Of a stretch of 64,000 nt of DNA, positions 43,044-51,057 are shown piece by piece (the stretch's first letter is position 1; the number at the start of each line of letters is the position of its first letter). The position numbers were made by a program, and so were the translations under genes. The notes beneath the pieces were generated by a model, which saw only the letters and a list, made by a program, of their open reading frames with translations, did no database searches and was not told the origin of the DNA. Source of the stretch: a virus; IMG/VR virus record IMGVR_UViG_3300013132_000026, positions 1 to 64,000 of that record. One strand, given 5' to 3'.

Positions 43044-43969
43044 ACAAGTTTCTTAAGTATTGCTTGTTCAATGAGTTAGATACTCGAAGAATCGATCCAC
43101 CGAGAGATCCATTCTCGGTAAAGCTTTACAAGAACGAAGCGCACTTTTCTCTGCGTGACTCGCAGCTAAAGGTCGAGCGTCGGCACGAAAACGTTGATCC
43201 GATGCGATTTAACTTCTTTGTAGACTTCACGCAGCAGACGATCAAACATCTTAACCTTCAAAATCTTAACTTTGGCTTTATAGTTAATTTTAATGACGGA
43301 CCAGAGAACGAGGCCACAGAGACCCGCTTTTGCTTTGCCAGACCTAGAAACAGCCCCCATATCTGCGTTCCTGACTCTCATATAAGCCGATTATCGTCGA
43401 TTTGTGAGGCTATCCCATCTTGGGATATACCCTTTGACGAAAAGCTCGATAAAATGCTCTTTATAGGGTCAGATACGGGTCGAAAGTACCCAGACGGTAC
43501 TGTTCAGCGGGTAAACTTCTGTAAACGCTACCAAAACAGCGAAGAGATCGTTGCTAAGATCAATAACTTCGTTGAACAGCCATTCGACGCCTGCATCTAT
43601 GGCGAAACCGAGTCGATTCGCGATCAACTCAAGTACAAATACTTGTTAAACATTAACGGCAACACAACGTCTTGGGAGCGGCTAATCTGGATCATGAAGT
43701 CAAATTCGTTCTGCGTCTTTTTAAAGCCGCCTGCCCACCAAAATGAGATTTCTTGGTACTACCACTGTTTCGAGCTTCTTCAGCCATTCATTTATATCGA
43801 TGAGCTTGGCGCGGATAACTTTATGGCAGTCGCAAAAGACTTGGAGCCGCAAATCTCTCTGCTGAAAGACTTTCAGAGAAGCTACGCAGAAATGCTCGGA
43901 AAGATCGACTTTCACGCTCATTACTACGCTCAAGTGTTAGTGAACTACAACGCCCTACTTAAAACATGA
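43040..43969 (+). CDS. GT90 / CAP10-like glycosyltransferase
   Basis: A 309-residue protein matching the glycosyl transferase family 90 (CAP10) pattern in its second half: DACIYGETESIRDQLKYKYL, then LLNINGNTTSWERLIWIMKS and SNSFCVFLKPP, EISWYYHCFELLQPFIYID. In that family KY..n.dG....sR....l..gs is the core. It may transfer xylose, glucose or a similar sugar. The N-terminal half is not recognised. It overlaps the Gmd gene by 4 bases, so the deoxysugar donor and the transferase are co-translated. Confidence 0.75.
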   Translation: MNKFLKYCLFNELDTRRIDPPRDPFSVKLYKNEAHFSLRDSQLKVERRHENVDPMRFNFFVDFTQQTIKHLNLQNLNFGFIVNFNDGPENEATETRFCFARPRNSPHICVPDSHISRLSSICEAIPSWDIPFDEKLDKMLFIGSDTGRKYPDGTVQRVNFCKRYQNSEEIVAKINNFVEQPFDACIYGETESIRDQLKYKYLLNINGNTTSWERLIWIMKSNSFCVFLKPPAHQNEISWYYHCFELLQPFIYIDELGADNFMAVAKDLEPQISLLKDFQRSYAEMLGKIDFHAHYYAQVLVNYNALLKT

Positions 43970-44193
43970 ACTCATTCATCGTAATTATACTCGTATCTTT
44001 CGGAGCACTGATGTTTCTCCTCGGCTACTTCTTTCCGTTTCGTATGCGAAAGTTTAAGCCAGAAAAGAAAACTACCAACTCGGATGCGGTTTACTACGTT
44101 GTAAATATTAACTCTACAGATTACGCTTTTACGTTCGAACAGCTTGACGTTGCCGAAAAACGTGCTAAGAAGCTCGACATAGACGTATTCTAA
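43966..44193 (+). CDS. Small single-TM membrane protein
   Basis: A 75-residue protein. Residues about 4-24 form one TM helix (SFIVIILVSFGALMFLLGYF), followed by a basic turn (RMRKFKPEKK) that places the remaining 45 residues in the cytoplasm. That tail (VYYVVNINSTDYAFTFEQLDVAEKRAKK) is a small beta-helix unit without known family. It overlaps both neighbours (GT90 and ThyX). Function unknown; a membrane anchor or lysis accessory is possible. Confidence 0.6.
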   Translation: MNSFIVIILVSFGALMFLLGYFFPFRMRKFKPEKKTTNSDAVYYVVNINSTDYAFTFEQLDVAEKRAKKLDIDVF

Positions 44194-44819
44194 TGAGCAA
44201 TCAAAACACAGTTGAACTTATCGGTTTCTATGGCGATGACCTAACGCACGCTTGCTCTGCTTGGACATCAACGAGCAGAGAAGTTACTCCAGAGAAGAAG
44301 AGCCGCATTGGTTCGCTTCTTAAAATGCTCGCGGAGAATGGACACCACACTCCATTCGAAAAGTCTTCACTTCACTTCCTAATTAAGACGGATATCGCTA
44401 GTCATGTGCATTTAATCAAGCACCGGGTTGGCGTATCGGTGAACGGCGAGTCTGCTCGCTACAAAGAGATCAAGGAAGACAACTTTTTGCTGCCCGAAGA
44501 TTGGCCCGTAGAGTGGCGCGACATCATGAAAGCGTACACTGAGCGTGGCCTCGATCTTTATCACAAGTGCGTCGAAGATCTTGTTAAGAATCACGGTTTT
44601 GATCGTAAGCGGGCCAAAGAGTCGGCTCGATTCTTCCGACCGTACAATACACAGATCACGTCCGACGTTATGTTCAACTGGCGTTCATTTTATCACTTTT
44701 TAAACCTGAGAAACAAGCCTGACGCTCAAAAAGAGATCCGAGACATCGCAAGTCAGATGCTAGAGCTAGTAAAACAAACAAATAAGTTTCCACTTACAAT
44801 CGAGGCATTTGGAGTGTAA
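44193..44819 (+). CDS. thyX: Flavin-dependent thymidylate synthase (ThyX)
   Basis: A 208-residue FAD-dependent thymidylate synthase. The ThyX signature RHR-x7-S appears as IKHRVGVSVNGESARYKEI, with Lys in place of the first Arg. TPFEKSSLHFLIKTDI is the segment before it, and VMFNWRSFYHFLNLR is the late FAD/dUMP helix. It makes dTMP from dUMP using methylene-tetrahydrofolate and NADPH. Together with dUTPase, it supplies thymidine nucleotides for phage DNA. The stop codon lies inside a late-promoter-like element. Confidence 0.9.
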   Translation: MSNQNTVELIGFYGDDLTHACSAWTSTSREVTPEKKSRIGSLLKMLAENGHHTPFEKSSLHFLIKTDIASHVHLIKHRVGVSVNGESARYKEIKEDNFLLPEDWPVEWRDIMKAYTERGLDLYHKCVEDLVKNHGFDRKRAKESARFFRPYNTQITSDVMFNWRSFYHFLNLRNKPDAQKEIRDIASQMLELVKQTNKFPLTIEAFGV

Positions 44820-44822
44820 ATA
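44814..44822 (+). promoter_or_regulatory. Late-promoter-like element GTGTAAATA
   Basis: Exact copy of the recurring 9-mer, 9 bases before the holin-like ATG at 44832. It overlaps the ThyX stop, so chance from codon choice is possible. Confidence 0.4.
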
Positions 44823-44831
44823 TGAGTAACG

Positions 44832-45263
44832 ATGCCTACGGAACTTCTCAGCTTATTCGGTGGAGCCGCTACGGGCTTCATTTTCCGTATCATCGCAGTT
44901 AAGGCTCAAGAAAGCCGCGCTCGCTTCGACCGAATGATGCGAGCTATCGACAAGAGCGACGAGTCGGCAGACAGAGCCGCGAAAAGAGACTTAGACGGTG
45001 GGAAAATCGTAAGGCAGTTTATTGTAATTGCCGTAATATTTTCTATCGTCATTTCTCCGTTTGTGATGGCTTTGTTGGACATCCCAACCTATCTGGAAGT
45101 CGATTACCAAGAAGGCGGCGGTCTTTTTGGTCTTCTCGGGTCTAAAACGAACAAAGCTTTCGTTGAGATCGCTGGCAATTTGATCACTTCCGAGATCAGA
45201 CAGTGCTTGATCGCCATTACTGGCTTTTACTTCGGATCTGCATCCGCTTCGAACAAGTCATAA
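44832..45263 (+). CDS. Three-TM holin-like membrane protein
   Basis: A 143-residue protein with TM segments at about 5-24 (LLSLFGGAATGFIFRIIAV), 61-83 (FIVIAVIFSIVISPFVMALL) and 118-137 (QCLIAITGFYFGSASAS). A charged helix between the first two (ESRARFDRMMRAIDKSDESADRAAKRD) fits the GTA_holin_3TM family. It could be a second holin or a pinholin partner of the LydA-like protein at 37143. An upstream ATG at 44822 reads a different frame. The alternative is a membrane protein unrelated to lysis. Confidence 0.6.
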   Translation: MPTELLSLFGGAATGFIFRIIAVKAQESRARFDRMMRAIDKSDESADRAAKRDLDGGKIVRQFIVIAVIFSIVISPFVMALLDIPTYLEVDYQEGGGLFGLLGSKTNKAFVEIAGNLITSEIRQCLIAITGFYFGSASASNKS

Positions 45264-45297
45264 AAGACTTGACATTCTCAACGGTTCCTGTTCTGAT
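45262..45297 (+). promoter_or_regulatory. Sigma70-like early promoter of the replication operon
   Basis: AAAAGACTTGACA (45262-45274) is repeated exactly at 51017. TTGACA is followed at 17 bases by TCTGAT (45292-45297), a weak -10. It lies in the only 42-base gap before the RecA operon, 8 bases before ATG 45306. Confidence 0.5.
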
Positions 45298-45305
45298 CTA
45301 TTCGC

Positions 45306-45635
45306 ATGAAAGCGAAGATCAATAGGAAATCTATCTTAGAGAATCTCTTAAAAGCCCCAGAAGGGGCCGACGCTAATTTCTGGAAGCGCGAGATGACTTT
45401 TCTCAAGCGTCTTGAGAAGAAGTATGGCCTCGCATTTTTGAAGCAATTCGTTCCAAATAAGAAGGTTCCGACGTTGGCATTCTTTTACGCCGATTGGCAG
45501 CAGAAGTTGCTTGAAACCGAGTCGAAGGAGTTTTACTATAAAAACCTTCACAAAGCTGACTTGTCTAAGGTGGACAAAGTTGGAGAGGATGCTGAAGTTA
45601 AACCCAAGAAAACTATTAAAGGATTTTTATCATGA
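45306..45635 (+). CDS. Hypothetical protein, first in replication operon
   Basis: A 109-residue basic helical protein (NRKSILENLLKAPEG, WKREMTFLKRLEKKYGLAFLKQF) with a Lys-rich C-terminus (KPKKTIKGFLS). It has no motif I know. It overlaps the RecA-like gene by 4 bases and is the first gene after an early promoter, so it could be a recombination or replication accessory. Its basic charge would allow nucleic-acid binding, but nothing proves it. Confidence 0.55.
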   Translation: MKAKINRKSILENLLKAPEGADANFWKREMTFLKRLEKKYGLAFLKQFVPNKKVPTLAFFYADWQQKLLETESKEFYYKNLHKADLSKVDKVGEDAEVKPKKTIKGFLS

Positions 45636-46780
45636 GCCGCAAAGCAAAAGAAGAAGAAAAAGACGACACAATCTCATCAAAGAGCATTTTAGGTTCTTTC
45701 TTAAAGAACAACAAAGAGGACCATTACAATTTCGAGAACGTAGTAAACTATCGCGTATCGACTGGTTCGCTTAATCTAGATATGCAGACAGACGGAGGTC
45801 TTGGGCCGGGTCTGCACCGATTCGTTGGATTTACAGAAGGAGGCAAAACTTCTGCCGCTCTTCAAGTTATGCTTAACTTTTTGAAGACGGTCCCAAAAGG
45901 CAAAGGTTTTTACGTCAAAGCAGAAGGACGCCTTTCCGATGAGATGATGAAGCGTTCGGGCATAAAGTTTGTATTTGATGCCGACGAGTGGGAAGATGGA
46001 ACGTGCTTCGTATTCGAATCGAACATCTACGAAACTGTTGTAGACGCAATGCGCCAACTTGTTCAGTTTAACGAAGAGGAGAACAAGTATATGTTTATCC
46101 TAGATTCTGTTGACGGTCTAATCACGAAGGGCGATTTGGCTAAGACTTTCGAAGACTCTACAAAGGTAGCTGGCGGCGCAGTTATCGCGGCCAACTTCAT
46201 GAAGCGTATGTCCATCGGGCTGTCGAAGCGCGGCCACATGGCAATCTTTATTTCTCAGGTCCGTAGCGACATTAAGCTCGATCCGTACTCAGCGGCTCCG
46301 ATTCGCCAAACTTCAGCAACTGGCGGCAACGCTCTGCTTCACTTCTCGAACTTCATCTTTGAATTCGAACCACGATTCGAGGGCGACGTAATACTTAAAG
46401 ACCCCTCGATCAAGAAAGCCGATCCAGTTAAGAATCCGATCATCGGTCATATGTGCAAGATTTACATCAAGAAGAGTCCAAACGAAAAGAGCAAGACTCG
46501 TTTCTCGTACCCAATTAAGTATGGCAGAAGTGATGGTCGATCCATTTGGGTCGAGAAGGAAATCGTAGAGATGCTGCTCCTTTGGGAACTCGTCACAAAG
46601 GCTGGAGCTTGGTACAACATTACCGACGACTTAGCCGCGCTCTTGAAGGAAAACGGTCTTTCCATGCCCGAAAAGTTTCAGGGAGAGAATGCCCTGTTCT
46701 CACATATCGAGTCTGATCAAAAACTTGTAAGCTTCTTGCACAAATACTTCGTTGAAGAGATCGCGAGCAAACGGGAATGA
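45632..46780 (+). CDS. RecA/UvsX-like recombinase
   Basis: A 382-residue strand-exchange ATPase. Walker A GFTEGGKT is at residues 66-73, Walker B is MFILDSVDGLI, and AIFISQVRSDIKLDPYSAAP with SATGGNALLHFSN is the RecA loop region with the sensor Gln and a GGNAL L2-like segment. The glutamate after the second strand (KAEGRLSDEMM) corresponds to the catalytic base position. It pairs homologous DNA for phage recombination-dependent replication and repair. The N-terminus (SSKSILGSFLKNNKEDHYNF) is UvsX-like rather than bacterial RecA. It lies upstream of nuclease and helicase genes. Confidence 0.85.
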   Translation: MSRKAKEEEKDDTISSKSILGSFLKNNKEDHYNFENVVNYRVSTGSLNLDMQTDGGLGPGLHRFVGFTEGGKTSAALQVMLNFLKTVPKGKGFYVKAEGRLSDEMMKRSGIKFVFDADEWEDGTCFVFESNIYETVVDAMRQLVQFNEEENKYMFILDSVDGLITKGDLAKTFEDSTKVAGGAVIAANFMKRMSIGLSKRGHMAIFISQVRSDIKLDPYSAAPIRQTSATGGNALLHFSNFIFEFEPRFEGDVILKDPSIKKADPVKNPIIGHMCKIYIKKSPNEKSKTRFSYPIKYGRSDGRSIWVEKEIVEMLLLWELVTKAGAWYNITDDLAALLKENGLSMPEKFQGENALFSHIESDQKLVSFLHKYFVEEIASKRE

Positions 46781-47187
46781 AATTTAAAACCATCAATGGC
46801 AAAGAGCGTTTCTTAAAAAACGCAAAGAATTATGCTGTGAAATGGGACAAAGGCTGCAGAAGCAAAATCCAGTTTCGCGTAAAGCAGTTTCTTTATCCTT
46901 ATTGGAAGCACGACATTGTGTTCGAAGAGTTGCGCATCGTAGGCACGCGCCTATCTTTGGACCTTTACAACGCCAACAAGAAGGTCGCCATTGAGGTTCA
47001 GGGCAAGCAGCACCAGACTTATAATGAATTTTTTCACGGGAATGATCGCCAAAAATGGCTATCGCAACTCAGAAGAGACGATCTTAAGTTGAATTTCTGC
47101 TTGACAAACGGTATTAAGCTCATAGAGATCTACGAAGACGACGAACTGTCGCTAGACTTGTTCGCCAAATATGGACTCATCTTATGA
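46777..47187 (+). CDS. PD-(D/E)XK-type nuclease (Vsr/DUF559-like)
   Basis: A 136-residue protein with the core RLSLDLYNANKKVAIEVQGKQH: an Asp, then Glu-x-Gln, followed by a His-rich loop. This is the active-site pattern of the Vsr/DUF559/MmcB-like restriction-fold enzymes. RRDDLKLNFCLTNGIKLIEIYE is the usual following helix and strand. It probably nicks or cuts DNA. It sits between RecA and DnaB genes with 4-base overlaps, so a recombination or junction-processing role is more likely than homing. Confidence 0.7.
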   Translation: MKFKTINGKERFLKNAKNYAVKWDKGCRSKIQFRVKQFLYPYWKHDIVFEELRIVGTRLSLDLYNANKKVAIEVQGKQHQTYNEFFHGNDRQKWLSQLRRDDLKLNFCLTNGIKLIEIYEDDELSLDLFAKYGLIL

Positions 47188-47432
47188 ACGAACCAACTGA
47201 AGAAAAACCAAAGGACTTTGTTTTCCCAACAGAACTCATCGAGCAAATCTATGAGCTTTCTGGCGGGGCAGAAACTTACAAAGGTGTAGTAGTTTGCGTG
47301 TGCTCTTCGAAAGGAACGCCGCAAATCTATACGCGATTCGAATCGGTTCTCACTTCTCTTGGCATGAAAAAAGCCTTGGAGCAGTGGCTGGTCAACGAAG
47401 ATAACAAGCTCACAGAACAAGAATCCGAATAA
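47184..47432 (+). CDS. Small hypothetical protein in replication operon
   Basis: An 82-residue acidic protein: a short helix (FPTELIEQIYELSGG), a beta pair with two cysteines (YKGVVVCVCSSKGTP) and a C-terminal helix (VLTSLGMKKALEQWLVNEDN). It is not recognised. It overlaps both the nuclease gene and the helicase gene, so it is co-translated with them. A helicase-loader or small replication adaptor is one guess, with no sequence proof. Confidence 0.5.
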   Translation: MNEPTEEKPKDFVFPTELIEQIYELSGGAETYKGVVVCVCSSKGTPQIYTRFESVLTSLGMKKALEQWLVNEDNKLTEQESE

Positions 47433-48952
47433 TGCTCTACTCTCTAGAAGTCGAAAAGCAATTTCTCGCTGGACTAATTCAGCATCCAGAAACTTACGCA
47501 GAGATTTGCGACTTTATCTCCGAGTCAGATTTTTATTCTGACGATACGGTAGTTCACAAGACGATCTACCATATCGTAAAAAAATGTATCGAAGCGAGCG
47601 ATAAAGTCGATGAGATCATTATCGCGCAGCGAATCAAAGAAATCGGAATCTCATTCAAGGATAACATCGACATCTTTGACTATCTTCGCTCGCTTGCTGT
47701 TCGCAAGACGAACAAGAACACGGCAGTAATGGCCGCGAAGGAAGTGAAGAAGTATTCGATTCGCCGCTCGATTCACTCGTCAGCTCTTGAGGTTGCCGAG
47801 AAGATGAAGAAGATGGCTCCCGACTCTTCGTATCAAACGATCATCGACGAAGCGGACACAACATTCAATAAGATCATCAATATTTATGAGAACAACGAAG
47901 AAAAGCCAATCAACATCTTTGAAGAGATGGAGAGCGTCATTGAAGAACGCGGTAATAACCCCGTTACTGAGTTTGGTCTCATGGGGCCGTTTCCCACTAT
48001 TAATAAGGTTTACGGCTCTCTTCTCCGCCCCGGTAATATTACAGTTATTGTCGCCCGATCTGGCGTAGGTAAGACGCTTCTTGCCCTTAACTACACGACG
48101 AAGGTATCGGCTCAGTACGATGTTCCCGTTCTTCACTTCGATAACGGCGAAATGAGCAAAGAGGAAGTGATCATGCGTCAATGCGCCGCATTGAGTCACG
48201 TTCCGATGCATCTTCTCGAAACTGGTCTCTGGCGTAAAGCTGGTGACGATGTTGTTCAGCGCGTGCGCTCAACGTGGGCGAAGATCAAGAATCTCAAGTT
48301 TTATTATTACAACGTTGGCGGCATGACAACCGATCAGATGATCAATAATCTGAAGCGGTTCTACTACTCGAAGATTGGTCGCGGGAACAAGCTCATCTTT
48401 AGCTTCGACTACATCAAGCCGTCTGCCGATGCGGACGGTAATCGTCCAGAGTGGCAAGTGATCGGTGATATGTTGAATAAGTTCAAGAAGACGATTCAGC
48501 GCGACACCGTTCAAGATCAAAAGCCGATGATCACGATGTTCTCATCTATTCAGTCGAATAGAGGCGGCATCACAACAAATAGAAACTCGGACTCGATTAA
48601 TGACGACGAGAGTATCGTGTCGATGTCTGACCGCATCACCCACTACTGTTCGCACATGGCGATTCTTCGCCCAAAGACAGCGGACGAGCAACAGGAAGAG
48701 GGCGCGGCATTCGGGTCTCACAAGCTTATCTTCGTTAAGAGCCGCTTCTTAGGCTCCGACGTTGCAGGCGCACTTCAGCTAGTTAGAATTCAAGACGGTT
48801 CACTTAAAAAGAATTTTATCAATCTTCAATTCCACAACTTCGATATTGAAGAGCGCGGTGACTTGCGAGACATTGTAAATTCAGTAGACACAGGTCAAAC
48901 AACGCTTAGAAGAAACCACGATGCGGACGATGTCCCAAACTTCAACAGTTGA
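47432..48952 (+). CDS. dnaB: Replicative DNA helicase, DnaB-like
   Basis: A 506-residue DnaB-family helicase. The N-terminal domain begins SLEVEKQFLAGLIQHPETYAE. The ATPase domain has Walker A ARSGVGKT at residues 208-215, the HFDNGEMSKEEVIMRQ segment typical of DnaB (family E.....l..R), and Walker B in LIFSFDYIKPS. IFVKSRFLGSDVAG lies near the end, in place of the usual KNRFG finger. It would unwind the phage fork 5' to 3'. Its 3' end overlaps the primase gene by 32 bases. Confidence 0.9.
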   Translation: MLYSLEVEKQFLAGLIQHPETYAEICDFISESDFYSDDTVVHKTIYHIVKKCIEASDKVDEIIIAQRIKEIGISFKDNIDIFDYLRSLAVRKTNKNTAVMAAKEVKKYSIRRSIHSSALEVAEKMKKMAPDSSYQTIIDEADTTFNKIINIYENNEEKPINIFEEMESVIEERGNNPVTEFGLMGPFPTINKVYGSLLRPGNITVIVARSGVGKTLLALNYTTKVSAQYDVPVLHFDNGEMSKEEVIMRQCAALSHVPMHLLETGLWRKAGDDVVQRVRSTWAKIKNLKFYYYNVGGMTTDQMINNLKRFYYSKIGRGNKLIFSFDYIKPSADADGNRPEWQVIGDMLNKFKKTIQRDTVQDQKPMITMFSSIQSNRGGITTNRNSDSINDDESIVSMSDRITHYCSHMAILRPKTADEQQEEGAAFGSHKLIFVKSRFLGSDVAGALQLVRIQDGSLKKNFINLQFHNFDIEERGDLRDIVNSVDTGQTTLRRNHDADDVPNFNS

Positions 48953-50006
48953 TCCGTTGATCCTCAAAGGGTCACTAGAGTCTATGGGCTACAAGCTCAA
49001 AGACTATGGCAGTTATTGGCGAGCTTGCGCGATTTATCGTGGAGGAGATAACACAACTGCGCTCAAGATCTACAAGAACAGCGGCGTCTGGACCGACTAC
49101 GCTCAAGGCAGCACAAAGAGCTATCCGTTTCAGCGTCTCGTTGAGCTTACGCTAGATACCAAGGAATCGCACATCATAAATAAGTATGTAAAGTTCGATC
49201 CTCAGAATATAATACACGCCGAAGTAAAAGAGAGAATCGAAATGGAAAAGATCTACCCAGAATCGCTTTTAGACAATCTTTTGCCGCATCTTGACTTTTA
49301 TCAGAAGAAAAAGATCTCAGACGCGACGCTTCAGTTTTATAAGTGTGGGTATGCGACTGGCGGTCAAATGTTCAAGCGCATCGTTTTTCCGATTTACAAT
49401 CAGTACGGTCAGATTCACGGTTTTTCTGGTCGCGCACCGCTTTGGCAGAAGAGCGACGAGTTTCCAAAATGGAAGCACCTTGGAAAGCGGGCAAACTGGG
49501 TCTATCCGCTATACATGAAACGCAACGGAATCGAAGAAGTCCGCGAATCCATAGAGAAGTCTAAGCGCGTATTTATCGTCGAAAGTATTGGCGACAGCAT
49601 GGCTCTTTTCGAAAACGGCTATAAAAATAACCTTGCCACGTTTGGCTTGGGAGTTTCTTCGAAATTCTGCTCCGCGCTGCTTTCTTTGGACGTTGATAAA
49701 ATTACTATTGCTTACAACAACGATTCGTCTTCCGAGATAAATCACGGTCTTGTCTCTGCCTGTAAAGCCTATTTGCAGCTTTTATCCGTTTTCGACCCGT
49801 CGAAACTCGAAATTAGACTCCCGCCAAGAAATGACTTTTCGGATCTTTTTCTAGAAGAGGGTTGCCACGAAGTTTTTCAAGAATGGCTCAAGAAAGAAAT
49901 TCGCCAAGCCGATCAGATAAATGCTATTTTAGAAATAGCTGTTGCAAATAAATTCCCCGACAATTTAGTCGAAAGGGCAAAAAAGTTAGTAGAAGACATT
50001 GGATAA
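48921..50006 (+). CDS. DNA primase, DnaG-like TOPRIM protein
   Basis: A 361-residue primase-like protein. The N-terminus (GSYWRACAIYRGGDNTTALKIYKNSGVW, then FQRLVELTL) fits the zinc-binding domain of DnaG but without the zinc cysteines. The middle (KRIVFPIYNQYGQIHGFSGR) is the RNA polymerase domain strand. VFIVESIGDSMALFENG is the TOPRIM glutamate motif, and ITIAYNNDSSSEINHGL replaces the usual DxD by NND. It would make RNA primers with the adjoining helicase. An ATG at 48930 is an alternative start. It overlaps both neighbours. Confidence 0.8.
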   Translation: MRTMSQTSTVDPLILKGSLESMGYKLKDYGSYWRACAIYRGGDNTTALKIYKNSGVWTDYAQGSTKSYPFQRLVELTLDTKESHIINKYVKFDPQNIIHAEVKERIEMEKIYPESLLDNLLPHLDFYQKKKISDATLQFYKCGYATGGQMFKRIVFPIYNQYGQIHGFSGRAPLWQKSDEFPKWKHLGKRANWVYPLYMKRNGIEEVRESIEKSKRVFIVESIGDSMALFENGYKNNLATFGLGVSSKFCSALLSLDVDKITIAYNNDSSSEINHGLVSACKAYLQLLSVFDPSKLEIRLPPRNDFSDLFLEEGCHEVFQEWLKKEIRQADQINAILEIAVANKFPDNLVERAKKLVEDIG

Positions 50007-51027
50007 ACCTAAACACACGGCACTTTCCGCTAGCAGAATCAAAACATTAGAAAAATGCAGTTGGTCATATTGGTGCTCTTATGTTCTCAAGTTGCCCGAT
50101 AAGGCGAACGACGGCTCGTCTCGCGGAAACGTTGTCCACTTGGTCCTTGAAATGCTTGCTAAAAAAAATCGTAAGCAATACGTTAACGATATCTTATTCG
50201 CGAAGAATATTTTTTGCGTTCCGTCGATCAAGAAGCTCACTTTAAAGCACGCCAGAAAGCATAATGTTTCCGATCAAGAGAACATTGAGCTAATCAAGCA
50301 AATGACGCTGACCGCCCTAGAGCATGACTTCTGGGGTAAGGGTAACGGTAAAGTTCTGCAAGATTTGCAAGAAAGAACTTTCGATATTGACATTTCAGAA
50401 GAAAATAAAAGCTATCGTTTAAGGGGTTTTATTGACCGCCAGTTCATGTACGAAGACGGATCATCGGTTGTTCGCGATTACAAGACTAGCAAAGCGGTAT
50501 TTAGCGGCAAAGATGCCGATGACAATCTTCAGCATTTTATTTATACTCTTGCGTCTAAAAAGCTCGATCCAAAATACGAGGTTGCTATGGAATTTTTATT
50601 TCTAAAATTCGACCTGCAGAAGAAAAAGGGCGGCGGCTTGTTGAAGATGGAGCCTCTATCGGAAAAAGACCTTTCCGATTTTGAGCTTCACCTTACAGAA
50701 GTGCAAAAAGTAATTGACAACTTTTCCGAGAGGGACGCTTATTCAAATTTTGCTGCCGACAAACCAATGCCTTCTGATGGTTCATTTTCTGGGAAATTGT
50801 CTTGCGGCTTCGCGAAATACAAAGGTCAGCTAAAGAAAGACGGCAATCCAATGTGGCATTGCCCCTACAAGTTTGATTTTATTTACTACGCTCTTCGAGA
50901 CAAAGAAAATAAAATTGTAAAAACTGCATTTGGAGAAGACGCTGGAGATCTTTTTAAAGGTATGCCAGAGGGCTTTAAGGTCACAAAAGAGCAGTATGCT
51001 GGTTGTCCAGCGCATCAAAAGACTTGA
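49999..51027 (+). CDS. RecB/Cas4-like exonuclease
   Basis: A 342-residue PD-(D/E)XK nuclease of the RecB/Cas4 type. TALSASRIKTLEKCSWSYWC is the N-terminal motif, GNVVHLVLEMLA holds the His, RGFIDRQFMYEDGS has the first Asp (about 146), VVRDYKTSK has Asp160 and Lys162, and DDNLQHFIYTLAS is the QxxxY helix. Cysteines at the N-terminus and near the end (LSCGF, WHCPYKF, AGCPAH) could ligate an Fe-S cluster, as in Cas4 and AddB. It would resect DNA ends. The start is TTG, inside the primase stop region. Confidence 0.75.
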   Translation: MDKPKHTALSASRIKTLEKCSWSYWCSYVLKLPDKANDGSSRGNVVHLVLEMLAKKNRKQYVNDILFAKNIFCVPSIKKLTLKHARKHNVSDQENIELIKQMTLTALEHDFWGKGNGKVLQDLQERTFDIDISEENKSYRLRGFIDRQFMYEDGSSVVRDYKTSKAVFSGKDADDNLQHFIYTLASKKLDPKYEVAMEFLFLKFDLQKKKGGGLLKMEPLSEKDLSDFELHLTEVQKVIDNFSERDAYSNFAADKPMPSDGSFSGKLSCGFAKYKGQLKKDGNPMWHCPYKFDFIYYALRDKENKIVKTAFGEDAGDLFKGMPEGFKVTKEQYAGCPAHQKT

Positions 51028-51051
51028 CAAGTCTCGTTCTCTTGTTATTTA
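51017..51051 (+). promoter_or_regulatory. Sigma70-like early promoter before the polymerase genes
   Basis: AAAAGACTTGACA (51017-51029) exactly repeats the element at 45262. TTGACA-16-TATTTA is a good sigma70 promoter. It ends 6 bases before the ATG at 51058, so the message would begin at or next to that codon. Confidence 0.6.
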
Positions 51052-51057
51052 TGAGTA

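Noticed and set aside
46777-47187. Homing endonuclease reading of the small nuclease
   Set aside because: It is tightly overlapped with both replication neighbours, with no intron or split host gene around it, so a resident replication/recombination role is preferred.
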